A stretch of 6,439 nucleotides of DNA from Candidatus Sumerlaeota bacterium (GCA_007136595.1 SLGQ01000337.1:1-6439); one strand, 5' to 3'. Shown: positions 1 to 6,393, numbered from the stretch's first letter. Numbers and translations: made by a program. The notes: a model not told the origin generated them from the letters alone.

Positions 1-270
1 GATGATGATGTGAGTTATAAAAATGAGCAGAAAACGGAGTTTGAAAAAACAGGAAAAGACACCTCTCTAAAGATGAAAAAACTTAAAAACTATAACTTCA
101 TTTTCAAGTGCGGGTGTGACAGAGAAATAATAAGCAGGATATTTTCAAATCTTGATGAAGAGAATTTTGATTTTTTGTTTCAAAAAGGTGATGAAATAAC
201 TGCCGAATGTCCACGATGCGGATATAAGTACGCCTATAAAAGAGATGAAATAGAAAGAGCGTCAAAATGA
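1..270 (+). CDS. hslO: Hsp33 redox-regulated chaperone, C-terminal part (5' end outside window)
   Basis: The reading frame is open from base 1, so this is the 3' end of a longer gene; the GTG at 10 is an internal codon, not a start. The 89 visible residues are a charged, Lys/Glu-rich linker followed by the Hsp33 zinc-switch domain. A CxC pair (codons 109-117, context FKCGCDRE) and a CPRC pair (codons 208-219) are 30 residues apart, the family's four-cysteine zinc site. In known Hsp33 proteins these cysteines hold zinc when reduced; oxidation forms disulfides, releases zinc and turns on cytoplasmic holdase activity against unfolding proteins. All four cysteines are intact, so the switch should work. 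The N-terminal substrate-binding domain is not in view. The stop overlaps the nadK start (ATGA, 267-270), which implies translational coupling. Confidence 0.88.
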   Translation, partial: DDDVSYKNEQKTEFEKTGKDTSLKMKKLKNYNFIFKCGCDREIISRIFSNLDEENFDFLFQKGDEITAECPRCGYKYAYKRDEIERASK

Positions 271-1085
271 ACAGGAAAATACTTTTCTATACAAGAAACA
301 GCGGATTGGATCCTGACAAACTTAGCAAAGTGAAGCAAATTTTGGAAGATGCATCCCGCAGATGCCTTGTTGAAATATTTGAATACCCGGATATTCCGGA
401 AAAATTTGACCTTGTAATTGCTGCAGGCGGAGATGGAACTTTTCTTGATGCTTCCCACATAGCTGTGGAGTACGGAGTTCCCATTGCAGGTCTTAATATC
501 GGGCAGCTTGGTTTCCTTGCAGAGATAAACCCTGAAGAGTGGAGCATAATAGATTCAATATTTTACGGCAAGTACGATTTGACAGAAAGAATGATGATAG
601 ATGTCACTGCTTGCCGGGGAAAGAACATTGTTTTTGAAGGAAAGGCTTTGAACGAGGTCGTGATCCACCGGGCTTTTGATGTTCCTATGCTTCAGCTTTC
701 ACTTAGGTATGGATCGGAAGAGCTGCCTGAATACAAAGCCGATGGGGTTATCATTGCCACTCCAACCGGTTCCACAGCGTACAACCTCTCTTTTAACGGA
801 CCGATAATTTATCCTACCGAAGAATCTTTTGTTTTAAACGCAATGGCTCCGCATGCTTTGACTCATCGCCCAATAGTTCTCCCTTCAAACAAAATGCTCT
901 CTATTTCAATAAAAGAATGTAAAAACGGATTCCTGAACTGTGACGGGAAGTCTTTGACAGGAGTTATAACAGGTGATGTGGTAACTATAAAAATGAGTTC
1001 TAAAAAACTTAAATATATTGCAAACCCGAACAGATCTTTTTTCGGTATTTTATCAGAAAAACTCCACTTGGGAAAAAGGATGTAA
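267..1085 (+). CDS. nadK: NAD kinase
   Basis: This 272-residue cytoplasmic enzyme phosphorylates NAD to NADP using ATP or polyphosphate and sets the NADP(H) pool. The NadK signatures appear in order: GGDGT at residues 54-58 (nucleotide binding and catalysis, in the context DLVIAAGGDGTFLDA), LNIGQLGFLAEI at 76-87, LNE at 128-130, and the glycine-rich DGVIIATPTGSTAYN at 159-173 that binds the NAD ribose and adenine. The segment after it reads FNGP where many homologues have a GGP. HALTHRP follows at 196-202 and a late DGK at 226-228. Length is normal for bacterial NadK. The ATG overlaps the hslO stop by 4 bases and has only a weak purine-rich site (GAAAGAG) upstream, consistent with coupling. 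The gene ends one base before the 2H phosphoesterase start. Confidence 0.96.
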   Translation: MNRKILFYTRNSGLDPDKLSKVKQILEDASRRCLVEIFEYPDIPEKFDLVIAAGGDGTFLDASHIAVEYGVPIAGLNIGQLGFLAEINPEEWSIIDSIFYGKYDLTERMMIDVTACRGKNIVFEGKALNEVVIHRAFDVPMLQLSLRYGSEELPEYKADGVIIATPTGSTAYNLSFNGPIIYPTEESFVLNAMAPHALTHRPIVLPSNKMLSISIKECKNGFLNCDGKSLTGVITGDVVTIKMSSKKLKYIANPNRSFFGILSEKLHLGKRM

Positions 1086-1086
1086 A

Positions 1087-1626
1087 ATGAAAACTCTTGC
1101 CATTCTTGGATACTTTAATAATGAGGCGATTAGTTTTGTTAATGATATTAGGTCTTTAATGGGTGTTGAAGATCCAAAGTCCGATATTCCCCACATAACT
1201 TTTGCTATTGCCGGAGAAATTTCCATTGAAAAAGCATTTGTTGCGATCAAAAAATTTCTTGAAAACAACAATTTACTTCTACTTGAATTTTCCAGCATAG
1301 GTTACTTTCCTGATTCCAATGTTCTGTTTCTGGGGATCACTCCCTCTATAGAACTTTTCCACTTTCATTCAGGTTTGATCAGGTTCATAATAGATTCCGG
1401 ACATAAGATATCTCCCTATTATATGCCGGGAAAATGGGTTCCACATTGTTCTCTGGTGTCTAAAAATTTTAATGATATTAACTGGTGTTCAAAAGCAGGG
1501 TTGATCCAACTGCCGTTCCCTGCAAGGATAGAAAAACTTTCAGTTACTGAACTTGATCACTCAATTGGAGAGATGACTCACAGAGTTGATTTCGGTCAAA
1601 TGTCAAGTCAGGATGATAACTTCTAA
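1087..1626 (+). CDS. 2H phosphoesterase / 2'-5' RNA ligase-like protein
   Basis: A 179-residue soluble protein with the two HxT/S motifs that define the 2H phosphoesterase superfamily: H36-I-T38 (context IPHITFAI) and H120-C-S122 (context WVPHCSLVSK). The 84-residue spacing and total length fit the LigT/2'-5' RNA ligase-like fold, in which both histidines act on 2',3'-cyclic or 2'-5' phosphodiester bonds. The true substrate is unknown; RNA ends, cyclic nucleotides and ADP-ribose cyclic phosphate are all possible in this family. I chose ATG 1087 because AAGGA at 1076-1080 sits 6 bases upstream and the protein then starts with a beta strand (MKTLAILGYF) as homologues do. An in-frame TTG at 1018 would lie inside nadK and is unlikely. 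The gene follows nadK by one base, so it is probably co-transcribed. Its last 83 bp overlap the 3' end of the opposing comEC gene. Confidence 0.85.
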   Translation: MKTLAILGYFNNEAISFVNDIRSLMGVEDPKSDIPHITFAIAGEISIEKAFVAIKKFLENNNLLLLEFSSIGYFPDSNVLFLGITPSIELFHFHSGLIRFIIDSGHKISPYYMPGKWVPHCSLVSKNFNDINWCSKAGLIQLPFPARIEKLSVTELDHSIGEMTHRVDFGQMSSQDDNF

Positions 1627-3085
1627 AGAGAGTGTTTTTAAATCTCCATCTTTTTTTAAGTTTATTGACGGTTTCTTCATTAAAGTCGGTGCTTGTTGTT
1701 ACGGTCACAACTCTGTTAATTCCGCACTCTGCCGCAGCTCTTTCCATCCGGTGATAAAAGCGGCGGGTTGCTCCCGGGTTGTTCCTGAAGTTGTCAAAAT
1801 AAAGCTCTCCTTTACCGTCTGAAAAAACAACGCATGTTGCAGCTCCGTAAAGAGAAGAAGGTTTGGTCACTTTGATATCATCATTTTTGTAAGGAAAAAT
1901 GAACAACATAAAAAAGAAAAGGTTAAGTGCTGTAAAAAAGAGGTTGGTTTTTTTTCTGCTGCTGAGTGCAGTGAAAAAAGAAGCTGTAAAAAGAATTTTA
2001 ATTGCAAAAGGAGGGTTAAGAAGAGGCATCATGAGTTTTGTTGCCATTTCAGAAAAGTATTCAACATGAAAAGCGACAGGAGTAAAAATAAAATCTGCCG
2101 CTTTTAAAAAAAAGAGAGCCGTATTCCCGGAAAATATAGCTGAAAACTGGGCAATTGAAATAAAAGGGACAGCCAGTGACACAAGAGGTATCACCATTAA
2201 ATTCACGAAAGGTGATGCAAGAGGGAACGCTCCGGTGAGATAAGAGCTTACAGGTATCAAAGCATAGTTTATCAGGATCGATACTGTAATTATCCTTACG
2301 GTCATGCTGGATGGAAGTTTGCTCCAAACTTGAATTACTGTGGCAACACAGAGAGCACTCATCATAAAACTTATACTTGAAGCACTTTGAGGTATGAATA
2401 TTGAAACCCCTGCAAGTGAATAAAAATAAAGTGTCAGAGGATCAGGTTTTTTCCCCGATGCATATACGGCATCGTATATCAGAATAAATATCAAAGCCCT
2501 GAGAGTTGGAATGGATGTGCCGGTAAGATAAAAGTAATATGCGGAAGCGGTAAGCTTTGCAAAAAGAGCGATCGCTGTTGAATATTTGTAACTGACAGTA
2601 AAAAAAAGAAATATGGTCTTAAACAGTATATTCAGGAACATTATCATTATGCCGGTATGAAACGCCGATATTGCAACAAGATGCATTGTTCCTGTGACAA
2701 TTAAAGAGTCCCTGAAGCTTTCAGAAAATTCTCTTTCTCCGGTACTTAATGCCTTTACAAGTTGCCGGTTTTCAGTTTGTGAAGCGAGTACACTCAATGA
2801 TCGTCTGCTGTTTTCAATGAAAAAAGGTGTTGATATTTTGTTTGAAAAAACTCCGGGAGATAGAGAATCATCTCTGTTTTTGATTGCATGCCCTGAAAAA
2901 AGGAGGAACAGTGAAAACATCAAAGCAATTCTTTTTTTTCTGTCAAAGGATGCTGGAAAGAACAAAGCTGCCGGTAAAAAAGCAAGTGCCAAAACTGCTT
3001 TGAAAGGGAGAAAATATCCTGCAAAAAAGAGAGCCGGAACAAATGGCTCAAACTTTGCAATGTTTATTTTTTCCGCTACTATCAA
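1544..3085 (-). CDS. comEC: ComEC/Rec2-family DNA uptake channel protein, short form
   Basis: Polytopic inner-membrane protein of 513 residues. ComEC proteins form the channel that takes single-stranded transforming DNA into the cytoplasm. Family marks (numbered from the chosen start): TGTMHLVAISAFHTG at about 131-145, matching the usual TG..HLLAISGLH, then TGTSIPTLRA at about 188-197, followed by many hydrophobic helices to about residue 397. The soluble tail (about 400-513) looks like a worn-down metallo-beta-lactamase domain: the strand pattern AATCVVFSDGKGELYFD is recognisable, but TTSTDFNE stands where HxDxDH is expected. The N-terminus has two to three hydrophobic stretches and little room for the usual OB-fold domain; full ComEC is typically 700-800 residues. 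Start: TTG at 3085 has GGAGG 5 bases upstream; TTG at 3097 (517 aa) overlaps that site and is less likely. Role in competence is inferred; no other com gene is in view. Confidence 0.83.
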   Translation of the reverse strand: MIVAEKINIAKFEPFVPALFFAGYFLPFKAVLALAFLPAALFFPASFDRKKRIALMFSLFLLFSGHAIKNRDDSLSPGVFSNKISTPFFIENSRRSLSVLASQTENRQLVKALSTGEREFSESFRDSLIVTGTMHLVAISAFHTGIMIMFLNILFKTIFLFFTVSYKYSTAIALFAKLTASAYYFYLTGTSIPTLRALIFILIYDAVYASGKKPDPLTLYFYSLAGVSIFIPQSASSISFMMSALCVATVIQVWSKLPSSMTVRIITVSILINYALIPVSSYLTGAFPLASPFVNLMVIPLVSLAVPFISIAQFSAIFSGNTALFFLKAADFIFTPVAFHVEYFSEMATKLMMPLLNPPFAIKILFTASFFTALSSRKKTNLFFTALNLFFFMLFIFPYKNDDIKVTKPSSLYGAATCVVFSDGKGELYFDNFRNNPGATRRFYHRMERAAAECGINRVVTVTTSTDFNEETVNKLKKRWRFKNTLFRSYHPDLTFDRNQLCESSLQLSDQVQ

Positions 3086-3102
3086 ACCTTCCTCCAATTC
3101 TC

Positions 3103-3132
3103 ATAATTTAAGCTTCAAAACTCAATAGTCAA
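3103..3132 (-). promoter_or_regulatory. Candidate sigma-70 promoter for comEC
   Basis: Read on the minus strand, TTGACT (3132-3127) is followed after 18 bases by AATTAT (3108-3103). The -35 matches consensus at 5 of 6 positions and the -10 at 4 of 6. Transcription would begin near 3096, giving a very short leader holding just the GGAGG site and the TTG at 3085. This would exclude the TTG at 3097 as start codon. The weak -10 and 18-bp spacer keep confidence modest. Confidence 0.35.
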
Positions 3133-3191
3133 TTAAAATGTTGATAAAAGTTAAAATAAATTAGAGGGTGTCCGTTGTTTTTTACGAAAAT

Positions 3192-3219
3192 TTGTATATT
3201 TCAAAATAGTGTGTAATAT
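3192..3219 (+). promoter_or_regulatory. Candidate promoter for greA-recG
   Basis: TTGTAT (3192-3197), a 16-bp spacer and TAATAT (3214-3219, preceded directly by TG) lie about 35 bp upstream of the greA start. The -10 is good and the -35 matches at only three positions. The surrounding 3130-3240 stretch is strongly A/T-rich, so chance matches are possible. A promoter somewhere here is expected because comEC diverges on the other side. Confidence 0.35.
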
Positions 3220-3254
3220 ATCTTTTACTTTTTATTGTTATCCGGAGGATGGAT

Positions 3255-3728
3255 ATGGCTGAAATTCCAATCACAAAAGAGGGTTATCAGGCAGTAGTGG
3301 ATGAACTTAACAAACTTAAAAAAGTTGAAAGGCCCGATATTATCAAAAAAATAGCTGAAGCAAGAAGTCACGGAGATCTCAAAGAAAATGCCGAGTATCA
3401 CGCTGCAAGGGAAAGACAGAGTTTCATAGAGGGACGCATAGCTTACCTTGAAGGGATAGTCGCAGAGTCAAAGGTGATCGACCCGTCCTCGTTGAGCGGC
3501 AGCAAGGTGCTTTTCGGAGCAACGGTTACAATTCTTGACCTTGAAAGTGATGAAGAGACTACCTACAAGATAGTGAGTGAAGTTGAAAGTGACCCTAAAA
3601 ACGGCAAAATTTCCGTTACAAGTCCCATAGGGAGAGCTTTGATAGGAAAGAACGAGGGGGATGAATTGAAAGTTCAGACTCCATCGGGTGTCAAAGAGTT
3701 TGAAGTAGTCGAAGTTCAATTTATCTGA
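3255..3728 (+). CDS. greA: Transcription elongation factor GreA
   Basis: A 157-residue RNA polymerase secondary-channel factor that stimulates cleavage of backtracked transcripts and so rescues stalled elongation complexes. The N-terminal coiled coil (about 8-75) carries the signature HGDLKENAEYHAARE; the tip acidic residues are D41 and E44, the same numbers as in E. coli GreA when translation starts at 3255. The C-terminal FKBP-like domain (about 80-157) shows FGATVTILDLESDEE, ISVTSPIGRALIGK and the terminal FEVVEVQFI. Start choice: GGAGG at 3244-3248 is 6 bases from ATG 3255 but directly abuts ATG 3249, so 3255 is preferred over the 159-residue version. The stop overlaps the recG start (TGATG). 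Confidence 0.96.
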   Translation: MAEIPITKEGYQAVVDELNKLKKVERPDIIKKIAEARSHGDLKENAEYHAARERQSFIEGRIAYLEGIVAESKVIDPSSLSGSKVLFGATVTILDLESDEETTYKIVSEVESDPKNGKISVTSPIGRALIGKNEGDELKVQTPSGVKEFEVVEVQFI

Positions 3729-5827
3729 TGATCAAAGATTCTTTTCCGGTAATTTCATTTTTGTCCCAACCGCTTGAATCGGCGGTTCCCTTATCCAAGA
3801 CTCAGCTTAAGAAGATCGTCAAAGCTACAGGGGAAAAAGTTTTTAACCTTTTAATTGAAAACACTCCTGAAAAATATGAAACAAGATTGCTGGCGGACAG
3901 CTATAGCGATCTGATCCCCGGAGAGATGTCAACGGTAAAAGGGTCGGTTTTGAACTGGAAAAGAGGTTTCGGTAAAGTTCCGGCAACAATGAAACTCAAA
4001 CTTGAAAACGGTACTGTCAATGTTTCTTTTTTCGGAAAAGTGGGGGATATCTATGCAGCTTCATTTCCTGAAGGAAGCGAAGTGCTTGTTTCCGGTGAAG
4101 TTAATGCCAGGTCGGTAATTCCAAGTTTTGTCAACCCTGATATTTTTAAATATGATGAAGAATGGAAAGAACTTTTAAGCGGATATGTTCCTGTTTATAA
4201 AAAGATCCCCGGAGTTTCACACCTTTTTGTGCTGAGAACGGTAAGTGCCGTTTTAAGACAGTTAAAAAAGTTCAGGGGTGAATGGATGGGGGAGGATATA
4301 ATCAAATCTTACAACCTTCCTTCTCTCCTTGAATCGATACTTAACATCCATTTTCCATCGGCAGAGAGTTCAATTGATTTGCTTAATGATCTTAAAACAG
4401 CATGGCATAAAAGGATCGCTTTTGACAAACTTTTCTTTTTTCAGCTTGCAACTCAAAAAGAGAAAATTGAGAGGGCGGATGATAAGCTCAGGAAAGTTGC
4501 CGTTCTTTCAAAATATGCTGTTGAGTCTGAAAAAAATCTTCCTTTTTCACTTACTTCAGCTCAAAAAAGGGTGTTAAGCGAGATCAGGAAGGATTTAGCT
4601 TCAAAAGAACCGATGAACCGATTACTGCAGGGAGATGTGGGAAGCGGGAAAACTGCCGTTATGCTTCTTGCCGGTCTTGATGTAATTGAGTCAGGCTATA
4701 AAACGGTCATTATGGCTCCTACTGAAATACTGGCGAGACAACATCTTGAAACAATAACAAAACTTTCTCCACCGGACATAAAGAGTGAACTTTTTGTAGG
4801 TGGAGTGACGGGAAAAAAGAAAAAACTTGAAAGAAAGCTCAAAGCTGAATCGGCAGATTTTATAATTGGAACACATGCACTTTTTGAAAACCTTGAAGAG
4901 ATGGGAAATATCGGACTTGTTATTATTGACGAGCAGCACAGATTCGGTGTTTCGCAGAGAATGAAGCTTCTTGACAAAGCATTTAAGCCCGATGTTCTCA
5001 TAGTGAGTGCCACACCCATCCCGAGATCGCTTGCTCTCACAATTTACGGGGATACAGATATCAGTATCATTGACGAAATGCCTCCGGGGAGAATTCCGGT
5101 TGTAACTAAATTTGTAAATAGCGGAAACCGGCAGAAAGTTGCCGATCATGTTGTTGAAATCGTTTTAAATAAAAATTCAAAGGGTTACTGGGTTTGTCCT
5201 CTGGTCGAAGAGAGTGAAAAGATCGATCTTGGTCATGTTGAAGGGGTATATGAAGAATTTAGAAAAATACTTGGAGATAAAGTTCTTCTGCTGCACGGAA
5301 AAATGAAAGGTGAAGAAAAGGATGATATCATAAAAAGTGTGAAAAGCGGCAAAGCCAATATGGTTGTTTCAACTGTTGTGGTTGAAGTGGGTGTTGATAT
5401 AACTGATGCAACTTTCATGGTGATAGAGAATGCTGAAAGATTCGGGCTTGCTCAGCTCCATCAATTAAGGGGCAGGGTTGGAAGAGGAGATAAAAAGTCT
5501 TTCTGTGCTTTAATTGCAGGAGATGACATATCACAGAAAGCTGAAAGAAGGTTAAAGTTCATATCTTCAACGGAAAACGGTTTTAAAATAGCGGAGTATG
5601 ACCTTAAAAACAGAGGTCCGGGAGCTTTCACAGGTCTTGAACAGTCAGGTTTCAAAAACGACCCTTATTTTATCCTTGCTGCAAGATACGGAGACCTTGT
5701 TGAGAAAACGGGTGAGTCAGTAAAAATGCTTCTGAAAGATGCCGGCAGAAAAGATGAACTTGATGTTGCTCAGACAGTTTTCAATAAATTTTTCAGAACA
5801 GGATACGACCGTTTTAAAACTTCCTGA
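3728..5827 (+). CDS. recG: ATP-dependent DNA helicase RecG
   Basis: A 699-residue cytoplasmic superfamily 2 helicase that drives branch migration and reverses stalled forks, Holliday junctions and R- or D-loops. Layout: N-terminal helical part (1-60); OB-fold wedge domain, about 65-145, that splits the branch point; helicase domain 1 with LTSAQKRVL (275-283), Walker A GDVGSGKT (302-309), APTEILARQH (330-339), GTHAL (381-385), DEQHRFGV (401-408) and SATPIPR (427-433); helicase domain 2 with STVVVEVGVD (548-557) and QLHQLRGRVGRG (576-587); then the TRG region around 618-642. All ATPase motifs are intact and length matches the family (E. coli RecG is 693 aa). In the TRG region the common RGPGE appears as RGPGA, and the following GxRQ as GLEQ. 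The start overlaps the greA stop by one base with no clear ribosome site, so translation is probably coupled. Confidence 0.97.
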   Translation: MIKDSFPVISFLSQPLESAVPLSKTQLKKIVKATGEKVFNLLIENTPEKYETRLLADSYSDLIPGEMSTVKGSVLNWKRGFGKVPATMKLKLENGTVNVSFFGKVGDIYAASFPEGSEVLVSGEVNARSVIPSFVNPDIFKYDEEWKELLSGYVPVYKKIPGVSHLFVLRTVSAVLRQLKKFRGEWMGEDIIKSYNLPSLLESILNIHFPSAESSIDLLNDLKTAWHKRIAFDKLFFFQLATQKEKIERADDKLRKVAVLSKYAVESEKNLPFSLTSAQKRVLSEIRKDLASKEPMNRLLQGDVGSGKTAVMLLAGLDVIESGYKTVIMAPTEILARQHLETITKLSPPDIKSELFVGGVTGKKKKLERKLKAESADFIIGTHALFENLEEMGNIGLVIIDEQHRFGVSQRMKLLDKAFKPDVLIVSATPIPRSLALTIYGDTDISIIDEMPPGRIPVVTKFVNSGNRQKVADHVVEIVLNKNSKGYWVCPLVEESEKIDLGHVEGVYEEFRKILGDKVLLLHGKMKGEEKDDIIKSVKSGKANMVVSTVVVEVGVDITDATFMVIENAERFGLAQLHQLRGRVGRGDKKSFCALIAGDDISQKAERRLKFISSTENGFKIAEYDLKNRGPGAFTGLEQSGFKNDPYFILAARYGDLVEKTGESVKMLLKDAGRKDELDVAQTVFNKFFRTGYDRFKTS

Positions 5828-5861
5828 AAAAAACAAAAATTTTTTTTAATTTTTTTCTCAG
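5824..5861 (+). terminator. Possible weak terminator after recG
   Basis: CTGAAAAAAA (from 5824, including the recG stop) can pair imperfectly with TTTTTTTCTCAG (ending 5861), with mismatches at A5828/C5857 and C5834/T5851 and an A/T-only interior. The T-runs at 5840-5847 and 5850-5856 lie inside the structure rather than after it. The stem is weak and no clean T tract follows, so this is a tentative call; transcripts may run into the downstream region. Confidence 0.25.
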
Positions 5862-6009
5862 AAAGAAAAATTTTGTCATCTCAGGGAATCATCAGCTTTA
5901 AAAAGGTTTTCTCATTGTTGTATAAAAAACAGGTTTTCAAAAAATGATACATATTGGAGAAAAAACGACTCAAGGATATAAAAATATTGCATTTTTTTTG
6001 TTTTTTAGC

Positions 6010-6037
6010 TTGACAACCGGCAATTGCTGCGTATATT
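6010..6037 (+). promoter_or_regulatory. Strong sigma-70 promoter of the candidate small RNA
   Basis: TTGACA (6010-6015, perfect -35), a 16-bp spacer and TATATT (6032-6037, 5 of 6 to the -10 consensus). The expected start point is 6043-6045. The 30 bases upstream (about 5977-6007) are A and T runs of the kind that act as an UP element for the RNA polymerase alpha subunit, typical of stable-RNA promoters. It is the best promoter match I found in the window, and no protein gene follows it for almost 400 bases. Confidence 0.72.
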
Positions 6038-6042
6038 AAGTT

Positions 6043-6222
6043 ATACAAGGTGGCAATGAGCGCCCTGTTCATCGAAATTTGATAGTTCGACTCCTTACTG
6101 AAACAGAGGCTGTTTTTGAAACTGATATTCTCAGAATCCCATTCCTTTTGCACTCCGTTCTGCTGTAAATATTGCTGCTGAATACATTCCATAACTATTG
6201 GAATGCCACCTTGTATCTTTTT
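6043..6222 (+). ncRNA. Candidate structured small RNA of about 175-180 nt, possibly 6S-like
   Basis: The body is bounded by a perfect 13-bp inverted repeat: ATACAAGGTGGCA at 6043-6055 and TGCCACCTTGTAT at 6204-6216, so the 5' and 3' ends of the transcript would pair. The first arm begins where the upstream promoter predicts transcription to start, and the second arm is followed at once by C and T6. Inside, AUUCCA/UGGAAU (6186-6191/6199-6204) forms a hairpin against the closing stem on the 3' side. AAAUUUGAUAG (6075-6085) can pair, with mismatches, with CUGUAAAUAUU (6163-6173), leaving a large asymmetric bubble next to the closing stem. Size, end pairing, bubble and 3'-side hairpin resemble 6S RNA, which binds housekeeping RNA polymerase as an open-promoter mimic. 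The 5' bubble strand holds CCCUG and then CGA, loosely like E. coli 6S. The existence of an RNA gene is well supported; the family is inference (about 0.35). Confidence 0.66.
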
Positions 6223-6223
6223 T
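6204..6223 (+). terminator. Intrinsic terminator of the small RNA (3' stem arm plus T6)
   Basis: The 3' arm TGCCACCTTGTAT is followed by C and six T residues (6218-6223). Its pairing partner is the 5' end of the same transcript, about 150 nt upstream, so the closing stem of the RNA would double as the terminator hairpin. A local hairpin (6186-6204) sits just before the arm and may bring the two ends together. Confidence 0.5.
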
Positions 6224-6255
6224 CATTCTTCTTCGATCATTCTAGATTTTTCTAC

Positions 6256-6272
6256 TTACATTATCTATGTAA
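6256..6272. promoter_or_regulatory. Short palindrome, possible operator
   Basis: TTACAT (6256-6261) and ATGTAA (6267-6272) form a perfect 6-bp inverted repeat with a 5-bp centre, the size of a typical dimeric repressor or activator half-site pair. It lies between the small RNA terminator and the promoter of the next gene, about 95 bp upstream of that promoter's -35. I cannot assign a regulator, and A/T-rich sequence gives such repeats by chance. Confidence 0.22.
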
Positions 6273-6365
6273 AAACGAATGGGGCGCCAATTCTTTATTT
6301 TTTTAATCTAATAAAGTTTGTGTTTCTAACAAATATGAAAAATTAAATGTTTGGCACATTATTAC

Positions 6366-6393
6366 TTGAAATCTGTCGGGGGCATTGTATTAT
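6366..6393 (+). promoter_or_regulatory. Candidate promoter for the gene starting at 6433
   Basis: TTGAAA (6366-6371), a 16-bp spacer and TATTAT (6388-6393, directly preceded by TG). The start would fall near 6400, giving a leader of about 33 nt that holds the ribosome site at 6421-6426. Both hexamers match consensus at 5 of 6 positions. Confidence 0.5.

Noticed and set aside
2694..3128. 144-codon plus-strand open frame opposite comEC.
   Set aside because: It is the antisense shadow of the comEC N-terminal half, rich in Lys/Ser, with no ribosome site and no recognisable domain.
3141..3169. TTGATA as a -35 for greA.
   Set aside because: No acceptable -10 lies 15-19 bases downstream (the sequence there is GAGGGT).
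4691..5149. Minus-strand open frames of 152 and 114 codons inside recG.
   Set aside because: They lie opposite the conserved RecG helicase motifs, have biased composition and no start signals, so they are antisense shadows.
5881..6192. 103-codon minus-strand open frame with a stretch (WDSEN, then ALIATLYNLIYAA) faintly like the C-terminus of ISAs1-family transposases.
   Set aside because: The resemblance needs gaps, lacks most conserved positions, and stops in a low-complexity Lys/Asn/Phe tail. No upstream catalytic part is readable (a stop lies at 6223-6225) and no ribosome site is seen. The region is better explained by the plus-strand RNA gene with its own promoter and terminator. A protein search of this frame would settle it.
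6043..6216. 174-bp segment with 13-bp terminal inverted repeats, as in a miniature inverted-repeat transposable element.
   Set aside because: No target-site duplication flanks it (ATTAAGTT on the left, CTTTTTTC on the right), and the repeat arms fit promoter start and terminator positions better. Finding more copies in the genome would reopen this.
6352..6370. TGGCAC upstream of the last gene, like a sigma-54 -24 element.
   Set aside because: No GC-containing -12 element occurs at the required spacing; the next TTG is too far away. The sigma-70 match at 6366-6393 is better.
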